In this document: positions 1-8,877 of the stretch, piece after piece
Position numbering within the stretch: position 1 is the first letter of the stretch
Layout of the letters: each line of letters starts with the position of its first letter
Assembly: GCF_900582195.1 (NCBI RefSeq)
Contig: NZ_UTHA01000087.1
Coordinates: 1-64,000 of the forward strand
Source: Pseudomonas viridiflava
Lineage (GTDB): Bacteria; Pseudomonadota; Gammaproteobacteria; Pseudomonadales; Pseudomonadaceae
DNA length: 64,000 nucleotides
Direction of reading: 5' to 3'
Program-made: the position numbers and the translations under genes
Notes under the pieces: generated by a model
Database searches by the model: none
Seen by the model: only the letters and a program-made list of their open reading frames with translations
What the model was told of the DNA's origin: nothing

Positions 1-115
1 AAGCTGCACGGTGGACACCTCTTCCCAAGACACAGGCCATCTCCTTCGCGATGAGCAATGTGTCTATTAAAATGTGTCCACCATGTCTCCGAACACCTGT
101 CCACCATGTCTCCGG
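1..115. repeat. Probable insertion-sequence end with repeated TGTCCACC sites
   Basis: The motif GTCCACCATGTCTCCG occurs twice in direct orientation, at about 76-91 and 99-114, a spacing of 23 bases. An inverted TGTCCACC (read as GGTGGACA) lies near 11-18. Multiple closely spaced terminal repeats of this sort are typical of transposase binding sites at IS ends, as in the IS21 family. No transposase is inside the window, so the element body would lie to the left. The family assignment is a guess. Confidence 0.4.
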
Positions 116-119
116 TACA

Positions 120-156
120 TACAGGGAGAGGGCTAGGGTGAGGGGCTTTTGATCTG
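120..156 (+). repeat. Partial copy of dispersed GAGAGGGCTAGGGTGAGGGG repeat
   Basis: This is a partial copy of the element rich in GGGAGAGGGCTAGGGTGAGG that recurs at 216-267, 11513-11552 (inverted), 22493-22772 (three times) and 25191-25231. This copy carries only the right half and runs on into TTTTGATCTG, as does the next copy. Confidence 0.7.
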
Positions 157-182
157 TTTGAGAATTTGAGTGCGGCTCGGTA

Positions 183-267
183 TTTCACGTCGGCGTAACT
201 CTGGTAGTCACCTCGGTCAGTCCCCTCTCCCTCCGGGAGAGGGCTAGGGTGAGGGGCTTTTGATCTG
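183..267 (+). repeat. Dispersed intergenic repeat (CTCTCCCTCNGGGAGAGGG type)
   Basis: This is a fuller copy. A CACGTCGGCGTA-like upstream part precedes the palindromic core CCCTCTCCCTCCGGGAGAGGG and then the tail CTAGGGTGAGGGGCTTTT. The core can fold as a short hairpin. The same architecture is seen at 22444-22772 and 25139-25235. It behaves like an intergenic REP-class repeat of Pseudomonas. No coding role is visible. Confidence 0.7.
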
Positions 268-323
268 GGCTATGCAGCCGGTTGCTGTAACATGTGGCGT
301 CTTCACTCTGGCGAGCAATGAAA

Positions 324-965
324 ATGGATTCTCACTCGATACTGACGTTCACTCTGGTCGCGGCGATTGCCATTGCCAGTCCGGGGCCGGCGACGTTGAT
401 GGCGATCAATAACAGTCTGGCTCACGGGCAGCGCAGCACGATCTGGTCGTCGTTGGGTAACGCCAGTGGCTTGTTCTGTCTGTCGGCGGCGGCGATGTTG
501 GGGTTGGGGGCGTTGTTGGCCAGTTCTGAGCTGCTGTTCAATGCGGTGAAGATCATCGGGGCCGGGTATCTGTTTTACCTCGGGGTCAGGCAGTTGTTCA
601 AAAAGGGGCCGATGCTGCCGGAAGCTGTCGAGGGGGAGGCGAGCAAGGTTCGTCCGACCCGCGGCAAGTTGTACAAGTCGGCCTTCCTGACGGCGGTGAC
701 CAACCCCAAGGCGACGATGTTTTTTACTGCGTTGTTTCCACAGTTCATTGATCAGGGCGCGGCACTGCTGCCGCAGTTTCTGATCCTGACTTCGATCTTC
801 ATGGCGCTGTCGGTGTCGTCACTGAGCGTTTATGCCGCACTGGCCTCGCGGGCCAAGGGCGTGTTGACCCGTCCGGCGTTGTCCCGTTGGGTCAGCCGGG
901 TGGTCGGGTCTACGTTTATCGGGTTTGGCGCGGCGATTCTGACGATGCGTCGGCAGACGGCTTAA
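324..965 (+). CDS. LysE/RhtB family amino-acid exporter
   Basis: This 213-residue inner-membrane protein belongs to the LysE/RhtB translocator family, which exports amino acids or related small metabolites. It starts MDSHSILTFTLV and shows the family's early SPGPATLM motif at about residues 18-25. Five to six hydrophobic segments follow, with the conserved TNPKATMFF block before the fourth. The ATG at 324 is preferred because GGCGAG lies 8 bases upstream; an ATG at 318 would sit too close to it. The gene converges with the histidine kinase, and the two stop codons overlap. The substrate cannot be told from sequence. Confidence 0.85.
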   Translation: MDSHSILTFTLVAAIAIASPGPATLMAINNSLAHGQRSTIWSSLGNASGLFCLSAAAMLGLGALLASSELLFNAVKIIGAGYLFYLGVRQLFKKGPMLPEAVEGEASKVRPTRGKLYKSAFLTAVTNPKATMFFTALFPQFIDQGAALLPQFLILTSIFMALSVSSLSVYAALASRAKGVLTRPALSRWVSRVVGSTFIGFGAAILTMRRQTA

Positions 966-2155
966 ACCCATTTGAACCGGGCCGGGAATCTCGCCACGAA
1001 GCAGGTTCCCGACTCGGCGCTTGAGGTAACGCTCAACGTGCCGTTGTGTGCCATCGCTATCTGCGAGGCGATGTAAAGCCCCAGTCCCAAACCCTCGCAC
1101 CGTTGTCCGGCTTCAGCGCGGGAGAACGGTTCGAACAGCAGTGGCATCAAATGCGCTGAAATCGGCGTGCCCTGATTGGTCAGGGAAATCACGATCTCGT
1201 CGTTTTCCGCATAGGCTTTGAGGATGATCGGTGTGCTGTTCGAACCGTGGGTGACCGCATTACCCAGCAGATTGGACAGCAACTGGCTGATCCGCAGCGC
1301 ATCGCAATAGACGCCTGCCGGCACATCCAGTTCATGGATGACATTCGCCTCTGGGTGAGAAGCCTGAACCTCGGCCAAGGTCAGTTGCAAGGTGTGCTGC
1401 AGGTCATCCACCAGCTTGCGCTGCACCGGAATTCCGCCGCCCAGTCGTCCTCGGGCAAAGTCGAGGATGTTTTCGATCAACACGCCCATGCGCACCGAGC
1501 TGTTGCGAATCGCCGCAATCAGGTTGAGCGAACGTTTGTCTTCGGTTTTGCTTTCCAGCAAGTCGGCGCTCATGCGCACCGCGCTCAGTGGGGTGCGCAG
1601 GTCATGGCCGAGCACGGCGATGAATTGCTCACGCAGGCGCCCGAGTTCATTGGCGTTGTTCAGCTCGATCTGGGTCGCTTCCAGATGGCGCTGCGTGTCC
1701 AGGTTCATGGCGATCAATTGAGCGAACAGGGTCAGTGTTTTGGTAATGGCCGGTTCGTCGATATTGGCCGGGACCGAGTCGATGGCGCACAGCGTGCCGA
1801 AGAAGTCGCCGCTGGCTTTGACGATGGGAATGGAAATGTAGCTTTCCAGCCCATAGGTTTTCGGCGTGTGGTGAAGCGAAAAGACCGGGTGCGTACTGGC
1901 ATGACCGAAGATCACCGGCTGCTGGTGCTGGCGGATCTCGTGGCAGATGGTCGATTCGAGCACCAGTTCGCCACCGGGTTTGAGCCCGAAATCAATCGAG
2001 TCATCGACAGCGCACGCCACCCAGTTTCTCTCGGTGACCCGTGCCACCGCGGCGAAGCGCATGCCGGTGAGGTGTTTGACCATGCTCAGGATGACCGGCA
2101 CCGCGTCAATACTGCGGATGGCTTCGATGTCGGGTGCAAAGTCCGGGTTGGTCAT
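962..2155 (-). CDS. GAF-domain sensor histidine kinase
   Basis: This 397-residue soluble sensor kinase has no membrane segment or signal peptide. Residues about 20-160 form a GAF domain (ESTICHEI, SYISIPI and FFGTLCAID are visible). A dimerisation/phosphoacceptor helix follows with GHDLRTPL, phosphorylated His near 184. The C-terminal HATPase_c domain has an N-box (LLSNLLGNAVTH, about 293-303) and the GLGLGLYIA glycine-rich loop near 356-364. No response regulator is adjacent, so it is an orphan kinase here. The GAF type resembles those sensing small ligands or light, but the signal is unknown. The stop overlaps the stop of the convergent lysE-like gene. Confidence 0.88.
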   Translation of the reverse strand: MTNPDFAPDIEAIRSIDAVPVILSMVKHLTGMRFAAVARVTERNWVACAVDDSIDFGLKPGGELVLESTICHEIRQHQQPVIFGHASTHPVFSLHHTPKTYGLESYISIPIVKASGDFFGTLCAIDSVPANIDEPAITKTLTLFAQLIAMNLDTQRHLEATQIELNNANELGRLREQFIAVLGHDLRTPLSAVRMSADLLESKTEDKRSLNLIAAIRNSSVRMGVLIENILDFARGRLGGGIPVQRKLVDDLQHTLQLTLAEVQASHPEANVIHELDVPAGVYCDALRISQLLSNLLGNAVTHGSNSTPIILKAYAENDEIVISLTNQGTPISAHLMPLLFEPFSRAEAGQRCEGLGLGLYIASQIAMAHNGTLSVTSSAESGTCFVARFPARFKWV

Positions 2156-2290
2156 GGGGCGATGCTTTGTGATGAGTTCGCTCAGAGACTATCCGGTATT
2201 GGCGCTGATGCCTAATGCGGCCGGCAGAAAGAACAAGAGCGCCGCGGATTTCCCGGACGCCCTAGTTTGTTACGCAAGATTGTTATCGAC

Positions 2291-4471
2291 TCAGAACTTG
2301 TACTTGGCAGTCAGCATGTAGCTGCGCGGGTTGCCAAAGTTGTCAGTGGAGCCCCAAGTGACATCGGAACCGATGGAGGAGTAGTAGACGCGGTCAAAGA
2401 TATTGTTCGCGTTGACTTGCAGATCCAGGTGTTTATTGACTTCGTACCCGGCCATCAGGTCGGTGACGGCATAACCGCCCTGTTCAAGACGGTAGCTACC
2501 GTTATTGGCCAGGGTGATGTCGTTGTACATGCGGCTCTGCCAGTAGACGTTGCCGCCGACACGAAGGTTCTGCAGCGGGCCCTGGAAGCGGTACACCGTA
2601 GACACCTTGAACAGATGCTCAGGCGTGTCGGTATCGAAACGCTGATTGTTGTTCGCCGGGTTTTCGTCCTTGATGTAGTGCGCGCGGGTGTAGGTGTAGC
2701 CGGCGCCGACCTGCCAGTTTTCGGTCAGCGCGCCTTGCAGTTCCATGTCCACGCCTTGGCTGCGCACTTTGCCTGATGTGTTGTAGCAGGTCATGACCGG
2801 GCAGCCGAACTGGTTGTCGGCCAGGGTGGCGCGGCCGGTCTGGTCCATCTGGAACACCGCCAGGCTGGCGTTGAGGGCGCCGTTGAAGTACTCGCCCTTG
2901 ATGCCCACTTCGTAGTTTTCACCGACGATCGGCTCGAGCACCTTGCCGCCGAGATCCTTCTGGGTTTGCGGGGTGAAGATGTCGGTGTAGCTGGCGTACA
3001 CGGAGTGATGGTCGTCCAGCTTGTAGATCAGGCCGGCGTAACGGGTGAGGTTGCGGGTGACCTTGTAGTCGCCGTCGGCCGTGCGGTCATCGTAGTCGTA
3101 CCAGTCGAGGCGGCCGCCGAGGATCAACGTCAGCGGATCGGCCAGGCTCAGGCGGGTGGTCAGGTACACGGCGTCCTGGGTGGTGACGCTGCGGGTCTTG
3201 CCGTCACGCACGAAGTCAGGTTTGGGCGCGCCAATCGGCCAGGCGGTGGTGTACGGGTCGTATTCCTTGGTGGTCGCGTCATACACACGGTTGCTCGCGC
3301 CGAGAACCAGTTCATGGGTGCGGCCGAACGCTTCGAACGGGCCGCTGGCAAAACCGTCGAATGCGCGCTGCTTGTCGGTGTGATGGGATTGATAGGCCGT
3401 GGTTTCCAGCGGGCCGGCATAACGCGACAGGTAGGTTCCGGAGAACTCGCCGTCGAGGGTCGAGGACGAGCCGGCGACGTGCAGTTTCCAGTCATTGTCG
3501 AAGCGATGCTCGACTTCACCGAACACGGTGTCGATTTGCAGCTTGCGGTTTTCCCAATCGGTACCCGGGTAGGTGGAGCGGGGCAGATCGAGGTGATGGC
3601 CGTTGGTGCCGAGCGGCAAACCGCCCCAGAAGTAGTTGGTCTGTTCGTTCTGCCGCGAGAAGCCTAGGGTCGCGGTGGTGCTGTCGCTCAGGTCGGCTTC
3701 ACCGATGGCGTAGAACAGGCCATGGTCGTTCTCTTCCTTGTCGCGGAAACTGTCGGCGCCCTGATAGGAACTCACCACTCGGCCGCGCAAGGTGCCGCTG
3801 TCGTTCAGCGGGCTGGAGGCGTCGATCTCGCCACGGTAGTCGTCCCAGCTGCCGGCCGCGCCGGTCAACGTCACGCGCTGATCGGCGGTCGGCCGTTTGC
3901 GCACCATGTTGATCGCCGCCGACGGGTTGCCGGCACCGGTGACCAGCCCGGTTGCACCGCGGACGATTTCAACACGGTCGAACATCGCCAGGTTCGGTTG
4001 CACCGCCATGGAGTAAGGCGAGTACGCGCTGGGCAGGCCGTCGTACATGATGTTGTCGATGTCGAAGCCGCGCGCCTTGTAAGTCTGCCGTCCCGGGCCG
4101 CTGGTCTGACTGAGGAACAGTCCCGGCGTGCCTTTCACCACGTCGTTGATGCTGGTCATGTTCTGGTCGTCCATGCGCTGACGGGTGATCACCGTCACTG
4201 CCTGAGGCGTTTCACGCATGGTCAGCGACAGCTTGGTCGCCGTGCGCATCGGGCCAGTGGTATAGGACTGGGTGTCTTCGGTGGTGCTGCTCATCTGCGT
4301 GGCGCCGATTTCCGTCGCGTCCAGTTCCAGTGTGGTCGGCGCGGTTTTTTCAGGCGTGGCGGGTGTTGCCTCGTCGGCCATTGCCGGTGCGATGCTGGCC
4401 ATGCAGATGGCGAGCGCCAACAGGTTAGGTGAACGGTTTGAGCGGCGGTGAATGGTGCGAAACGACATCAA
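2291..4471 (-). CDS. TonB-dependent siderophore receptor
   Basis: This 726-residue outer-membrane receptor would take up a ferric siderophore using TonB energy. A signal peptide covers about residues 1-32 (cleavage after AMA). A short periplasmic linker leads into the plug domain (SLTMRETPQAVTVITRQRM; YKARGFDIDNIMYDG; VEIVRGATGLVTG). A 22-stranded barrel then ends in the expected aromatic residue (AKYKF). The TonB box is not obvious. There is no N-terminal STN signalling domain and no sigma/anti-sigma pair nearby, so this is not a FpvA/FecA-type transducer. It is closest in style to FhuE/xenosiderophore receptors. The SD GGGGAAG precedes the ATG. A Fur-like box sits about 50 bases upstream. 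Confidence 0.9.
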   Translation of the reverse strand: MMSFRTIHRRSNRSPNLLALAICMASIAPAMADEATPATPEKTAPTTLELDATEIGATQMSSTTEDTQSYTTGPMRTATKLSLTMRETPQAVTVITRQRMDDQNMTSINDVVKGTPGLFLSQTSGPGRQTYKARGFDIDNIMYDGLPSAYSPYSMAVQPNLAMFDRVEIVRGATGLVTGAGNPSAAINMVRKRPTADQRVTLTGAAGSWDDYRGEIDASSPLNDSGTLRGRVVSSYQGADSFRDKEENDHGLFYAIGEADLSDSTTATLGFSRQNEQTNYFWGGLPLGTNGHHLDLPRSTYPGTDWENRKLQIDTVFGEVEHRFDNDWKLHVAGSSSTLDGEFSGTYLSRYAGPLETTAYQSHHTDKQRAFDGFASGPFEAFGRTHELVLGASNRVYDATTKEYDPYTTAWPIGAPKPDFVRDGKTRSVTTQDAVYLTTRLSLADPLTLILGGRLDWYDYDDRTADGDYKVTRNLTRYAGLIYKLDDHHSVYASYTDIFTPQTQKDLGGKVLEPIVGENYEVGIKGEYFNGALNASLAVFQMDQTGRATLADNQFGCPVMTCYNTSGKVRSQGVDMELQGALTENWQVGAGYTYTRAHYIKDENPANNNQRFDTDTPEHLFKVSTVYRFQGPLQNLRVGGNVYWQSRMYNDITLANNGSYRLEQGGYAVTDLMAGYEVNKHLDLQVNANNIFDRVYYSSIGSDVTWGSTDNFGNPRSYMLTAKYKF

Positions 4472-4518
4472 TCTGCTTCCCCAAATGATACGAAAACGAA
4501 TCCGGTGCGAGTGCGTGT

Positions 4519-4538
4519 AGGAATTATTCGCATTAGTG
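4519..4538 (-). promoter_or_regulatory. Possible Fur box upstream of the siderophore receptor
   Basis: AATTATTCGCATTA (4522-4535) matches 12 of 14 central bases of the Pseudomonas Fur-box core AATGATTCTCATTA. The outer bases fit poorly. It sits about 50 bases upstream of the receptor start, where iron repression would be expected. Confidence 0.45.
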
Positions 4539-4745
4539 TGTCAGATCATTCCGGGTGAAGAAAGCCGTACGACTTAGTTAGTTAACGAATGTTTCACATT
4601 CTGGCGGGCGCTCTGCGGCGCGGGTTCGCGTAGATACGAGCGTTTTCCGAGGGACGTGCGAGGGCGGGATCAAAGCGCAGCGGGCCGATCACACGTTCGT
4701 GCGACCGGCGCTGCTTTAAGGAGGAGAGGATGATGAACAGGGTTG

Positions 4746-5585
4746 TCAGTTTAGATCTGTGGCGTCGTGCCGCTCGGGTACTTGAGTCGCTTCGTCGCCC
4801 CACGTGCGATTGACACGTTGCCCACGAATGACCGCCGGCCGCTTGGCGATCTCCTCTGCCCAGCGCTGCACATGCGTGTACTCGTGGGCGGCGAGAAACT
4901 CGGCCGCCGAATAAACGTTGTTGCGCACCAGTTGCCCGTACCACGGCCAGACTGCGATGTCGGCGATGGTGTAGCTGTCGCCGGCCAGATAGGCGCTTTC
5001 GGCCAGGCGCCGATCCAGCACATCCAGTTGCCGCTTGGCTTCCATGGTGAAGCGGTTGATCGGGTACTCCAGCTTCTCCGGTGCATACGCATAGAAATGG
5101 CCGAAGCCGCCGCCCAGATAGGGTGCCGCGCCCATCTGCCAGAACAACCAGTTCAATGTTTCGGTACGGCCAGCCGGGTCTTTCGGCAGGAAGGCGCCGA
5201 ACTTTTCCGCCAGATACAGCAGGATCGAACCGGATTCGAACACACGAATCGGCGGCTCAACGCTACGGTCCAGCAGCGCCGGGATTTTCGAGTTCGGGTT
5301 GATCTCGACAAAACCGCTGGAGAACTGATCGCCCTCGCCAATGCGGATCAGCCACGCATCATATTCGGCAGCGCTGTGTCCGAGCGCTAACAGCTCTTCC
5401 AGCAGAATCGTCACTTTGACGCCGTTGGGCGTGGCCAGCGAGTAGAGCTGCAACGGATGTTTGCCGACTGGCAGCGTCTTGTCATGGGTTGGCCCGGCAA
5501 TCGGTCGATTGATACTGGCGAACTGGCCACCGGACGGGGCTTCGTTTTTCCAGACCTGGGGCGGAACGTACGGCGCTTTGCTCAT
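4746..5585 (-). CDS. yghU: Glutathione-dependent disulfide-bond oxidoreductase (YghU-like GST)
   Basis: This cytosolic glutathione transferase-fold protein of 279 residues reduces disulfides with glutathione; the E. coli homologue is YghU. After a characteristic N-terminal extension (MSKAPYVPPQVW...) comes the thioredoxin-fold domain with TPNGVKVTILLEELL, NPNSKIPALLD and the glutathione-binding FESGSILLYLAEKFG. An all-helical GST C domain follows, with YTIADIAVWPWYG. The start at 5585 is chosen because GAGG lies 9 bases upstream and the family begins MS(K/D). It is a single gene, in the same direction as the receptor but with a gap of about 270 bases holding no other gene. Confidence 0.88.
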   Translation of the reverse strand: MSKAPYVPPQVWKNEAPSGGQFASINRPIAGPTHDKTLPVGKHPLQLYSLATPNGVKVTILLEELLALGHSAAEYDAWLIRIGEGDQFSSGFVEINPNSKIPALLDRSVEPPIRVFESGSILLYLAEKFGAFLPKDPAGRTETLNWLFWQMGAAPYLGGGFGHFYAYAPEKLEYPINRFTMEAKRQLDVLDRRLAESAYLAGDSYTIADIAVWPWYGQLVRNNVYSAAEFLAAHEYTHVQRWAEEIAKRPAVIRGQRVNRTWGDEATQVPERHDATDLN

Positions 5586-5828
5586 GTAAGGGGCCTCATC
5601 GTTGGCGAGTGGAAAAATACCTGCTGAGAATAGACAGGACACCACAGAACCGGTTGCGTATTCCAGAGCGCGATGAATTTCTTCGTGCCGATTGCCCGGT
5701 CAATGATTTGCTGCTGGTCCAGCCTGCATCGGCGCAACATTCATTGCCTGGCCGCGACTTTTCAGCGTTTCATTTGAACTCTGTCTGCCAAAGGGTGAAG
5801 CAACGCCCGATGATCGAATCTTTCAGGC

Positions 5829-6239
5829 TCAGCGCTGCGGCCATTGATCCTTGATTTCAAACCATGGCGCTTTCGACGTCACTTCGACGTGTTGCTGTTT
5901 TTCCGTGGTGAACATTGTGTCCAGCGTGCCCAGGGCTACCGAGATCCAGTCGCGGTACTCACCCTGATTGTTTGCCCAGAACAGCGACGAGCCGCAGTTC
6001 AGGCAGAACTGGCGTTGTACCGATTGCGAAGACTGATAGGCCTTGAGCTGTTCGGCGCCCTCCAGCAATTCCAGGTTCTGGCGCAGCACGCTGCCATAAC
6101 TGGCAAACGCCGCGCCGTGGCTTTTGCGACATTGGCTGCAATGGCAGTGTGAAAGCGCTTTGGGCCGTGAGCGGATCTGGTATTTCACCGCTCCGCACAG
6201 GCAACTGCCCCGGAAGGTTTGAGGGGAGGGCGTCAGCAT
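5829..6239 (-). CDS. GFA/CENP-V family zinc protein
   Basis: This 136-residue protein has the glutathione-dependent formaldehyde-activating (GFA, CENP-V) fold. Zinc ligands are visible as CLC at 13-15, CHCSQC at about 33-38 and CLNC near 78-81. The family was named for glutathione-dependent formaldehyde handling, but most members have no proven reaction, so a substrate should not be assumed. It stands alone, downstream of a LysR gene on the same strand with about 235 bases between them. Confidence 0.8.
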   Translation of the reverse strand: MLTPSPQTFRGSCLCGAVKYQIRSRPKALSHCHCSQCRKSHGAAFASYGSVLRQNLELLEGAEQLKAYQSSQSVQRQFCLNCGSSLFWANNQGEYRDWISVALGTLDTMFTTEKQQHVEVTSKAPWFEIKDQWPQR

Positions 6240-6474
6240 TGTTATTGCGGTTCCTTGTAAGTGACGGCTTGTTTCAGACTGTCAGGTGACTGCGCCAGAA
6301 ACCCGCTGAGGCATCGGTCATCCCGCGCGACAGACCCAGGTCCAGCGAAAACACGGCAGAAACAGCGCGCCGAGAGATTTGTTCATGGTTGTTATCTTCC
6401 GCGATGGGCCGATTTGGCGAGATGGACTTTGACTGATTTCGCGCGCTTCAGCGAGCCTCTTTGAGCCCTGCGTC

Positions 6475-7386
6475 TTAAACATTTTCCATTGGCCAGCGCG
6501 TGGCCAGATGCGCGCCCAGATAATCCAGGAAGGCTTTGACCTTAGGCGTCATCGCCGCACGTTCCTGTACGCAGGCGTAGATGCCCATTGGCTGGACGAC
6601 GCTGTCTTCAAACAGCGGCACCAATTGCCCGTTCGCCAGGTAAGGCGCCGCAACAAACTCCGCCAGTCGAGTGACCCCGGCGCCGTGGACGGCCATTTGC
6701 GCCAACGCATCAATGTCATCACTGATGGCGGTGGCATTGATTGGGGCATCGAAACGCTGGCCGTCGCGAGTAAAGCTCCAGCGCAGAAAACGCCCGTCCA
6801 AGGGATAACGAAAGGCCAGGCAAGCGTGGTTTTGCAGGTCGTCTGGCGATTGCGGGTGCCCGGCGCGTTGTAGATAGGCCGGCGCGGCGCACATGATGAA
6901 GGGCAGCGAAACGATCTTGCGCGCCACAATGCCATCCTCCAGTTGCGGCTTGATCCGCAGGCTCAGGTCGATGCCGTCCTGGATGTGGTTGATCTTGCCA
7001 TTGGTGGTCGAGAGTTCGATGAGCAGGTGCGGGTGCTGTGCAGCGAAACCGGCGATCAGCGCGGCCAGCACATGGCGGCCGAACGCGGAGGTCGAGGCAA
7101 TGCTCAACCGGCCCTGCAACTCGGTTTCAGCACTGCTGATGGAGCTTTGCGCGGCTTCCAGATCCGCTGCAATTTTGCGGACTTTCTCGTAGTACACCGC
7201 ACCGTTTTCGGTGAGCGCCATGCTGCGTGTGGTGCGTTGCAGCAGGCGCACGCCGAGGTGCGCTTCCAGCCGATTGATCGTCTGGCTCACCGCTGCCGCG
7301 CTCACGCCCAGCGTCTTCGCGGCGCCGACGATGGAGCCGGACTCAACCACTTTGATAAAACTGGCAATTGCCGCTAACAGATTCAT
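6475..7386 (-). CDS. LysR family transcriptional regulator
   Basis: This 303-residue regulator has an N-terminal winged HTH (residues 1-60, AAKTLGVSAAAVSQTINRLE) and a C-terminal periplasmic-binding-like effector domain of the CrgA/PA1141 type. It is divergent from the small DUF2798 membrane protein gene at 7510, with about 120 bases between starts. That gene is the most likely target by the usual LysR logic (inference). The effector is unknown. Confidence 0.88.
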   Translation of the reverse strand: MNLLAAIASFIKVVESGSIVGAAKTLGVSAAAVSQTINRLEAHLGVRLLQRTTRSMALTENGAVYYEKVRKIAADLEAAQSSISSAETELQGRLSIASTSAFGRHVLAALIAGFAAQHPHLLIELSTTNGKINHIQDGIDLSLRIKPQLEDGIVARKIVSLPFIMCAAPAYLQRAGHPQSPDDLQNHACLAFRYPLDGRFLRWSFTRDGQRFDAPINATAISDDIDALAQMAVHGAGVTRLAEFVAAPYLANGQLVPLFEDSVVQPMGIYACVQERAAMTPKVKAFLDYLGAHLATRWPMENV

Positions 7387-7509
7387 CCATGTCCTGCCGA
7401 GGGTGGATTCGTAAGTTCTGCTTTATAAAGTACCTGCGACTGAGCGTCTAGTTGCGCCGGGACGGCTTTGCTAACGTGCGGTCTCCCTGTCAGTGGATGG
7501 AAAAGCCAT

Positions 7510-7785
7510 ATGAATCAAAGAACCAACGCCGAAGCCCTGATCATCAGCCGCCGCAAGCTGGCGCCGCGTGCCACGCCGTACGTGTTCGCCTTGTACATGG
7601 CGACGATCATGGCATTTCTCATGTCGCTGGTGATCACGGCAGCGAATTCGGGGATTGATAACGACTACCTGAGTAATGCCTTGCACGCCTACAAGCTGGC
7701 GATGCCGGTGGCGTTCCTGTGCATCCTGGTCGTACGGCCAATCGTGGTGAAACTGGTGGCGCTGACGGTGCATCCGCATCGCTGA
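7510..7785 (+). CDS. DUF2798 small membrane protein
   Basis: This 91-residue integral membrane protein has two hydrophobic helices (about 22-44 and 60-82) separated by a short polar loop with DNDYLSNALHAY. The pattern RKLAP(R) just before the first helix and the overall size fit DUF2798 proteins. The ATG at 7510 is preferred over upstream in-frame starts because GGATGGA precedes it and family members start near MNQR...RRKLAPR. It is divergent from a LysR gene and followed by a REPIN. Its function is unknown. Confidence 0.75.
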   Translation: MNQRTNAEALIISRRKLAPRATPYVFALYMATIMAFLMSLVITAANSGIDNDYLSNALHAYKLAMPVAFLCILVVRPIVVKLVALTVHPHR

Positions 7786-7819
7786 AAGCCTCCACGTCAG
7801 TAGTGACTGTTCTGACGTC

Positions 7820-7884
7820 TTCGCGAGCAAGCCCGCTCCCACATTTGGAACGCATTTCCCTGTGGGAGCGAGCCTGCTCGCGAA
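7820..7884. repeat. REPIN (inverted pair of Pseudomonas REP sequences)
   Basis: Two REP units face each other: TTCGCGAGCAAGCCCGCTCC at 7820 and its inverse, TGTGGGAGCGAGCCTGCTCG, from 7861. A 16-base spacer separates them. The arrangement is a REPIN doublet, mobilised in trans by RAYT transposases in fluorescent pseudomonads. It lies between convergent genes, its usual setting. Confidence 0.9.
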
Positions 7885-7921
7885 TGGCCTCACCGCAAAC
7901 CGAAAGGTCTTGTGAGGTGCC

Positions 7922-8692
7922 TCAGAAAAACTCGTCGAGCAACTGATAAAAAGCGATCCGCTGCAGATCCGGCTCCACGCCATACACCTCGAAAAACACC
8001 GGCAGCCACTGCGCGCCGAGGTTGTCCGTGATGCTGTGGGCGGCCAACGCCAAATCCTGATAACGGTCAGCGACGCCCAACCGTCCGCAGTCGACAAACC
8101 CGCTGAAGCGGCCATCGTCGGCGAGCAGATTGGGCAGGTACGCATCGCCGTGGGTCACCACCAGATCCTCGTGCGCCGGGCGTGCGGCGAGCATCTGCTG
8201 GAACACTGCTTCGGCGGATTGGCCGAGGCGCGAATCGTCGAAGTCTTGTTCGTCGATCAGCCCGGCGAGCAGGTGCCCGCGGGCCAGTTTGATTTTTGCT
8301 TCCAGGCGGTGATCGAACGGGCAGCTTTCGATCGGGACTGCGTGCAGCGCGCGCAAGGCCTCTGCCGTAAGCGTCACGATCTGCTGCGGCGACAGGTGCG
8401 CGCTGCTGGCTAGATCCCGCCCCGGCACAGCGGTCATCAAGAGCCAGTTTTGCTCCGCCGCAGTGGTGGTGTCGAGCACACGTGGCGCCGGCAACTCCTG
8501 AGTCGCCATCCAGCGCAAGCGCTGCACTTCACCGGGCAACTCTCCCCAGGTCATCACTGGCTCGGTTTTGACGAACAGCGATGCTGAACCCTTGGGCGTA
8601 ACGCGCCACACGTCAGCGCGCGACTCGCCAATGGTTTGCTGCTCGATGTCGGCGTGTGCAAATCGGCTTCGCCATGATGCGGGTAAATCCAT
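7922..8692 (-). CDS. Aminoglycoside 3'-phosphotransferase-like kinase (APH(3')-II type)
   Basis: This 256-residue protein-kinase-like phosphotransferase has the ATP lysine at about 42 (FVKTEP), the catalytic loop HGDAYLPN at 181-188 (Asp183 as base) and the metal-binding DCGRLGVADRYQDLAL at 201-216. It ends IAFYQLLDEFF. The C-terminal signature is that of the APH(3') class, the chromosomal aph(3')-IIb type of Pseudomonas, rather than generic APH kinases. Whether it confers kanamycin/neomycin resistance here is not known; chromosomal copies may be weakly expressed. The start at 8692 has AGGA 8 bases upstream. Confidence 0.85.
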   Translation of the reverse strand: MDLPASWRSRFAHADIEQQTIGESRADVWRVTPKGSASLFVKTEPVMTWGELPGEVQRLRWMATQELPAPRVLDTTTAAEQNWLLMTAVPGRDLASSAHLSPQQIVTLTAEALRALHAVPIESCPFDHRLEAKIKLARGHLLAGLIDEQDFDDSRLGQSAEAVFQQMLAARPAHEDLVVTHGDAYLPNLLADDGRFSGFVDCGRLGVADRYQDLALAAHSITDNLGAQWLPVFFEVYGVEPDLQRIAFYQLLDEFF

Positions 8693-8877
8693 TTCATTCG
8701 TCCTGGCCAGTCTCGGTGCGCGCATTGTGCTGCCGTGACGGTGATGTTCGCAAACAAGGATCGGCCTGAGGAAATCAATCGAAACTTCGCCAGCAACCCC
8801 ACTGTCCAGACCCTTACACGTCCCGGCGGATGTTCTGCCGGGACAGCTCCATACAGCGGAGAAAGACGAGGATCGAG

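Noticed and set aside
2966..3667. 233-residue frame opposite the TonB-dependent receptor
   Set aside because: Antisense to receptor barrel strands; Val/Gly/Arg-rich with no signal or motif.
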